Assembly: GCA_037576215.1 (NCBI GenBank)
Contig: JBANDB010000003.1
Span: 1,922,001 to 1,986,000 of the forward strand
Length of the DNA: 64,000 nt
Origin: Armillaria gallica
Taxonomy: Eukaryota; Basidiomycota; Agaricomycetes; Agaricales; Physalacriaceae
Reading direction: 5' to 3'
Shown: positions 59,251 to 64,000 of the stretch, piece by piece
How positions within the stretch are numbered: position 1 is the stretch's first letter
How the letters are laid out: every line of letters starts with the position of its first letter
Made by a program: the position numbers and the translations under genes
The notes under the pieces: model-generated
The model's database searches: none
Seen by the model: the letters and a program-made list of their open reading frames with translations, nothing else
What the model was told of the DNA's origin: nothing

Positions 59251-60477
59251 TCAGTGCTGATACCAAAGACACGTATTGATGCGTCCTCCTGCCACGATTG
59301 GCGTCTGATAACGAAGTTGGGGTAAAGCCTCAATCAGGTCCACATACGTCGCTCCCTCTCCCAACACTCTAGCCCTCAGAGTCTCGATGAGCAAACTCGT
59401 GAAGACGCCACGCCACACTTCTGTCCCATCCTCTTTTTTTATCCGTTTCGCCTTTGCAACCTCGTTTCCCCTGCACGCTGCTACAATTACATGGCAACCC
59501 ATGTCTGGGCTCCAGTCCTCTGCGAAGATGGATCGATTACCACTGGCAGGGAGAACTCTGAGCGTATCTTCAGCAGCGAGGAGCATGTCTTTAAGCGAGG
59601 CACATTCTAGCGGTGGAGCGGTCCGGACGGGGCCTGAACTCAATGCTCGAGTGATGCTTCCAGCGTGACAGCAGTCTAGAATGACAGTGATTCGATGCCC
59701 TTTTGTACGAGAGAGGATGGAGAGGATAGCATTGAGCTCCCGGTCGCTGATATCGGGAATGGGAATCCCACTGCTGTCGATGGTATCGCGGTCTATGGGA
59801 CAGAGCGCCTCAACGAATCCGTGTGAGTGTCCATCCTCCTCGTCAAAATCAGAGTCCTCATCAGAGTCATAATCTGACATTGCATAGCGAGAGCCATGCC
59901 CGGCGAAAAATATGATGATAGGGTCGCCGCGTTCGATGTCTGGGTTTGTGATGAGACTGAGAAGAACGGATAAAATGTTTTCACGGGAAGGGATGGAGGA
60001 CAGGTCGGTCTGGGAAGTGTCGCGGTGGTTCATTGAACCAAGAAGGCTTTGGATTCGATCTTTTGGCACGAGGAGATCTTCGGCAAGGTATTGCTTCACT
60101 GCTAAAGCATCTGCTACACAACCACGCAATGGGTAGGATGAGTACCCATCAATCCCAATGAGAACGGCCCAAATGCGACTGTGGTTAGGGCGCCGCGGTG
60201 ACTATTGTTCCTCATCAGTAATCCAAGCCAGTAAAAGGAAGAGTATGCCTACATCTGCCACACATGTGGTTGCTTCCCGATGCGAGGGGCGCAGAGGCTC
60301 TCTTTGCAGACGAGGAGTGTGAGCGTCATTGGTATCGGTCGTTGTTGTAAGACTGCCGCCAATGTATCGTGCTTTCGATATTGCATCTGGCAAGACTGGT
60401 GAAATTTTGTCGCTGCCGTACTCTCTCCATGAGAGGGAGGCAATATCTTGGGTGATTCGTCTCAGAGGCAGTGACAT
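59251..60477 (-). CDS. Caspase-domain (peptidase C14, metacaspase-like) protein 3 (391 aa)
   Basis: Exons 60477-60253 and 60201-59251 join in frame through a 51-nt intron (GCAGAT|GTAGGC to AATAG). The start is ATG 60,477 (MSLPLRRITQDIASLSWRE). It is the closest relative of protein 2 in both exons and lies in the same kind of unit, so the two arose by the unit duplication. The catalytic exon holds FFAGHGSRYAMSDYD, an acidic loop (SDEDSDFDEEDGHSH), FVEALCPID, VILDCCHAGS and DMGCHVIVAACRGNEVA. Both catalytic residues are present and the frame is intact. The expected role is Arg/Lys-directed proteolysis in stress or cell-death responses. The N-terminal exon is polar and may be a regulatory prodomain (inference). 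Confidence 0.92.
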
Positions 60478-61333
60478 GGAAGGAATCCCAACTTGCTGAA
60501 CTAGAAAGCAACATATCGTGTTCCAATGAAGGAGATACATATAGCATATCCATGCCCGAGGTTTCACGTATCACGTCCCCACACAAAGGTATTGGTACCG
60601 TCGCAATATACCAGTAAGGAAGGGCTGATCGGCGCCTTGAAGCTGATCGATCGGGCATAAATGCGTGCCCGAGGCGGCGTCACGTATAGCAGAGAGGCGG
60701 CCCTGAAATGATCCATGCTAAAGGCTGTTATTGATCTTCCATCCCGATCCTGTTAACGATCTCTCCCGTTATTGATGGGAACTGTCTCCTATTGTGCTAA
60801 ACCCTGGAGACACGGAAAATCGTCGGGATACAACTTCACTTTGATCCTCAAAGGTGCCCGCGCAACACCGCAACTTCACTCGGGTCTTGGATGCATAGCT
60901 CTACTACCTGGGCGTACTTTTATGTCACTGAGCTCACGCACCCAGTGAAAATTACATCGAGTTGGTTTGAGCACATCAAGCTGCACAGATTTTCATGTGG
61001 AAGCCAAATTCAAATGGCGACACATACTGTAACCCTGATTGCATCTAAACGAGAGCTTTCTTCTGCTCATCATATCCAATAAGCACATCGTCTCTGTAGA
61101 ACTTGATCCAAACCCTTAGCGGCTGACATGCTAATGCAAAATAAGCTCGAGTCCAGCCACGCGTATTTCCCCGGCTGGTCATTGGTCCACTCGGGAGTCG
61201 GTGGATAATTTTGGGATGATTAGTACCTGATGTATGTGTTATCGCGTCACTGCTTGCCATGGATACTCACAGTGAGGTAGCAGTTCCATCCGCCATCTTA
61301 GTATAATTCCGAGTCCTGTGTATATAGTACAGG
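60478..61333. other. Intergenic, no gene seen
   Basis: Promoter side of caspase-like gene 3. No conserved frame. Confidence 0.4.
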
Positions 61334-61383
61334 TTGGCATTTTCCGGTTCCTATAGCGCGGCACCGGACCCAGCCTTTCCTTA

Positions 61384-61596
61384 TTGGGACCATTGGCTAT
61401 ACCAATATCAATACCACTCCTTACGTTGGACTTTAGCTCCTCAAAACCATACTTGTTTGCTTCAGACGTTTTTAAATGTATGCAGACACCTCATCTCATC
61501 GTTGCACGACACGGTACCTTCCGGCACGCCGGACGCAAGTACAGGCAACTACACTACAAAACCTCAATCCTGACTACCCCCAAGCCGAAATCATGA
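61384..61596 (+). pseudogene. Fragment with histidine-phosphatase-like RHG motif
   Basis: The frame reads CMQTPHLIVARHGTFRHA, then RKYRQLHYKTS, ending at 61,596. The pattern hydrophobic strand, then ARHG, is the catalytic start of the histidine phosphatase (phosphoglycerate mutase-like) superfamily. Only this short piece is present and no continuing exon was found. It may be a chance match or a captured fragment. Confidence 0.25.
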
Positions 61597-61915
61597 CCGA
61601 GCGTTGTATAACTTGAAGACCTACCTATAGACGGGAAACTCGAACTCAATAATCCCCCACGCTAACCCCATCAGAGTGGAATCGCTGCGCATACACAGCT
61701 GGATGGCGACTATAGTAAGTATGAATCAGATCCATGACCGAGTGGTGATGGCATGCACTACTTACTTTTCGTCGTTTAGCCTTTTCCGGGTCAGGCTGTT
61801 GGAGGAGGAAGATATAGATACAGGCGGTAGAAGAAGACACACCGAGATTATGTCAACAGTCGCTGCTGTGCCTATGCCGATGCTGTTCTGGCCAACGGCC
61901 AACCTCGACTTGTAT

Positions 61916-62045
61916 TAGTCTCGTTCCCACCCGTAAAAGTTTGGTACCAGTGATATCTCTTTCTCGTCGCAGGAGGAATCGGTCCGAACCACGTTTTGCG
62001 GAGTTTGAAAATGGGGACAGAGTCCTGCGAGTTGTTTTTGTCGTT
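61916..62045 (+). repeat. Dispersed repeat, copy 2
   Basis: Same orientation as the copy at 25,163-25,277. It shares TAGTCTCGTTCCCACCC, GGAGGAATCGGTCCGA and GGGACAGAGT, and has a short insertion (TTGGTACCAGTG) near its start. Confidence 0.75.
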
Positions 62046-62280
62046 TCGATCAGATCGTGTCGCCCACGTGGCTGCTATCATTCCTTTACAATTCCCGACC
62101 ATTGTGAATTCCAACCTGGGTGTTACTTTCTCTCTCTCCAACGTCGTGACCTTTCTCCCAATTGAATTCTTTGATTCTGTCCCAGCCCACAGCGATCTAA
62201 GAGACGACGACCCATGCAATGCGGTTGGAGGATATCGCCATGGGCAAAACCCACTTCCAAAATATACAGACGGCTCCACG

Positions 62281-63429
62281 TCAATGCTGATACCAAAGGC
62301 GCGTGTCCTTGCGTCCCCCAGCGACATTTGGAGTCTGGGAATGGAACCGAAGAGAAGGTCGGGGCAAAGCATTGATGAGGTCGACATACATTACTCCTTC
62401 TCCCAGCGCACCCGACTTCAGAACCTTTATGAGTAAAGTCGTAAAGACACCACCCCACACCTCCGTGCTCTTTTCCTTTCTCACCGGCTTCGATCTTGCG
62501 ACTTTGTCTTCCCTGCACGCTGCCACAATTACATGGGAATCTATGTCTGGGACCCAGTCCTCTGCGAGAACCGATCGATATCCAGGGAGATCTTTGAGGG
62601 CTTCTTCAGCAGCGAGGAGCATGTCTGTGAGCGATGCACGCTCCAGCGGGGAAACAGTTCGCATCCCCGGACTCAATGTTCGAGTGACACTGCCCGAATG
62701 GCAGCAGTCCAGAATGAACGTGATTCGATGTCCTTTCGTGCGAGAGATCTGGGAGAGGATAGTATTGAGTTCCCGGTCAGTGATATCGGGAACGAGCGCG
62801 CCACCACTGCCGAAGGTGTTTCGGTCCATGGGACAAAACGCTTCAACAAATTTTTTAGAACGTTCGTCATCGTCGTCATCGGAATCAGCATCGTCTTCAT
62901 CATGGTCTGACAATGGATAGCGGGAGCCATGTCCAGCGAAGAAGATAATGATGGGATCTCCGTGTTCGATGTTCGGGTTCGCGATGAGACTGAGAAGGGC
63001 AGATAAAATATTTGCTCGGGAGGGGACGGAGGAGGTGTCCGTCGACATGTCACCGTGGCTCGTTGGACCAAGAAGAATTTGGATTCGCTCCTTAGACACA
63101 AGGAGGTCCTCGACAAGGTATTGTTTTATTGCTATGGCATTGGCCACGCAACCTCGCAATGGATAGGTTGGATACGCATCGATCCCAATGAGAACAGCCC
63201 AAACTCGACTGGGGTCAAGGCGTGGCCGTGGCTATGTTGCTCCTTATCAGTAATCCATACCAATGAACGTAAGTGTTCTTACAGTTATTTTCAAAGGCAA
63301 TGGGCGCTGAGATACTCTTCTCTCAGATTCGCGGTGAGTGTTGTGGAGAGCCGTCGATGTTGATGTAGCATCAGCAGCGCCGTTGCATCAGGATTCTGCG
63401 TCTGACAAGACTTGTGCAAGATCGGCCAT
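62281..63429 (-). pseudogene. Caspase-domain protein 4: catalytic exon intact, 5' exon with nonsense codon
   Basis: The catalytic exon 63231-62281 is fully open, the same length as in copy 3, with RVWAVLIGIDAY, FFAGHGSRYPLSDHD, an acidic loop (EDDADSDDDDDE), FVEAFCPMD and FILDCCHSGS, so His and Cys are kept. The expected 5' exon 63429-63283 has the right donor (AACT|GTAAGA), a matching acceptor (ACATAG) and the right phase, and begins MADLAQVLSDAES, which resembles VLPDSES of copy 2. Codon 14 is TGA. No in-frame ATG follows before the catalytic exon. Either the gene is dead, or it uses another start or first exon that I cannot see. I list it as a pseudogene with that reservation. Confidence 0.75.
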
Positions 63430-64000
63430 TTTGTGCTTTTTTTTCCAGGTGCCCTTCGAACGCTTCAAGTTGGAGGGAACGAGTGCGCTTGGTGATTTGT
63501 CCCAGAGTCGAAAATGTGGTATGCCTGTGCAGGTGTTTTTCTTGTACTGCCCGTGCTTACCGAAGTTATTTATATTCTAAGTGCTAAAACTCTACAGGGT
63601 TATACGCCACTAATACTCATTAATACCAGTCCCGTAAAACACAGCAATGTCTCCCTTGGACTGAATCAGGAAGATCCGAATCGTTCACGCTGTCGGAAAT
63701 GTTACAACAAACTTGGATGCGGAAAGGTCGACGATTTTCCTGCTGTAATCGCTACTGTTCAAGCATGTTCAGCGTATGTTTCATCCTTTGCAACTCTACA
63801 AATTTTAAACTCATCAGTTATTAAATCACAGCATGCGGCATGTACAATGCAGAAGGTGGCCAATAAGAATCTAGCGCATATAGCAACGCGGGAGGCTAGG
63901 ATCGGCATTCTATTTACTAGTAGTAAATTCAATGCCAATCATTTCTGGTGGCTGAGAACTTTCACAGGTAATACATCCATGGAAGAAGACCCTAGAGACT
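63430..64000. other. Intergenic to window edge
   Basis: No supportable gene. The window ends within unique AT-rich sequence. Confidence 0.4.

Noticed and set aside
1..64000. CRISPR array, operons, ribosome binding sites or prophage
   Set aside because: Spliceosomal introns and eukaryotic tRNA features show a nuclear eukaryotic genome; no regularly spaced repeat array was seen.

Overview
The window is a piece of nuclear genome from a filamentous fungus, most likely an agaricomycete basidiomycete. The basis is short introns of about 45-60 nt with GT-AG and some GC-AG ends, compact multi-exon genes, a fungal-type SET1 histone methyltransferase, a eukaryotic initiator tRNA-Met, a secreted GH76 mannanase, caspase-fold (peptidase C14) paralogues in tandem, and several families I recognise only from their paralogues inside the window. 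No species can be named from sequence alone.

Layout. 0-1.1 kb: an F-box-like gene whose paralogue lies at 20.9 kb. 1.8-6.2 kb: set1 on the minus strand (six exons reconstructed), followed by initiator tRNA-Met at 6.4 kb. 7.4-12.0 kb: a head-to-tail tandem duplication of a two-exon orphan gene with a C-terminal coiled coil. 12.6-13.9 kb: a secreted GH76 gene. 14.2-14.8 kb: a Pro-rich orphan. 16.4-17.0 kb: the first member of an orphan family that reappears at 40.4 and 53.2 kb. 18 kb: a decayed multi-exon gene whose fragments recur near 37.6 and 51.5 kb. 22.9-24.0 kb: the first caspase-like gene. 24.7-28.2 kb: a transposon graveyard with a 62-bp near-perfect palindrome, inverted repeats and a clean 983-bp hAT element with an 8-bp target duplication. 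28.2-35.2 kb: mostly no supportable gene.

35.2-63.4 kb is a mosaic of segmental duplications. Block A (about 35.65-41.6 kb) carries an intact 12-exon auxin-efflux-carrier-like (AEC/PIN fold) transporter and an intact orphan gene. Block B (about 49.3-54.4 kb) carries a 5'-truncated, frameshifted transporter copy and an orphan copy with a CAG-to-TAG nonsense change. Comparing A with B exposes a roughly 1.15-kb insertion in A with an 11-bp target duplication present three times. A second unit (about 42.4-45.6, 54.4-55.0 and 58.1-60.5 kb) carries caspase-like genes 2 and 3. A fourth caspase-like gene at 62.3 kb has an intact catalytic exon but a nonsense codon in its predicted 5' exon.

How it fits together. 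set1 and the tRNA are core genes. The rest looks like rapidly duplicating accessory sequence: caspase-fold proteases with swapped N-terminal exons, F-box-like proteins and orphan families, many in intact/decayed pairs. The clustering of catalytically intact caspase-fold genes with fast-evolving orphans is the most interesting biological signal, but a common pathway is an inference that the sequence does not prove.
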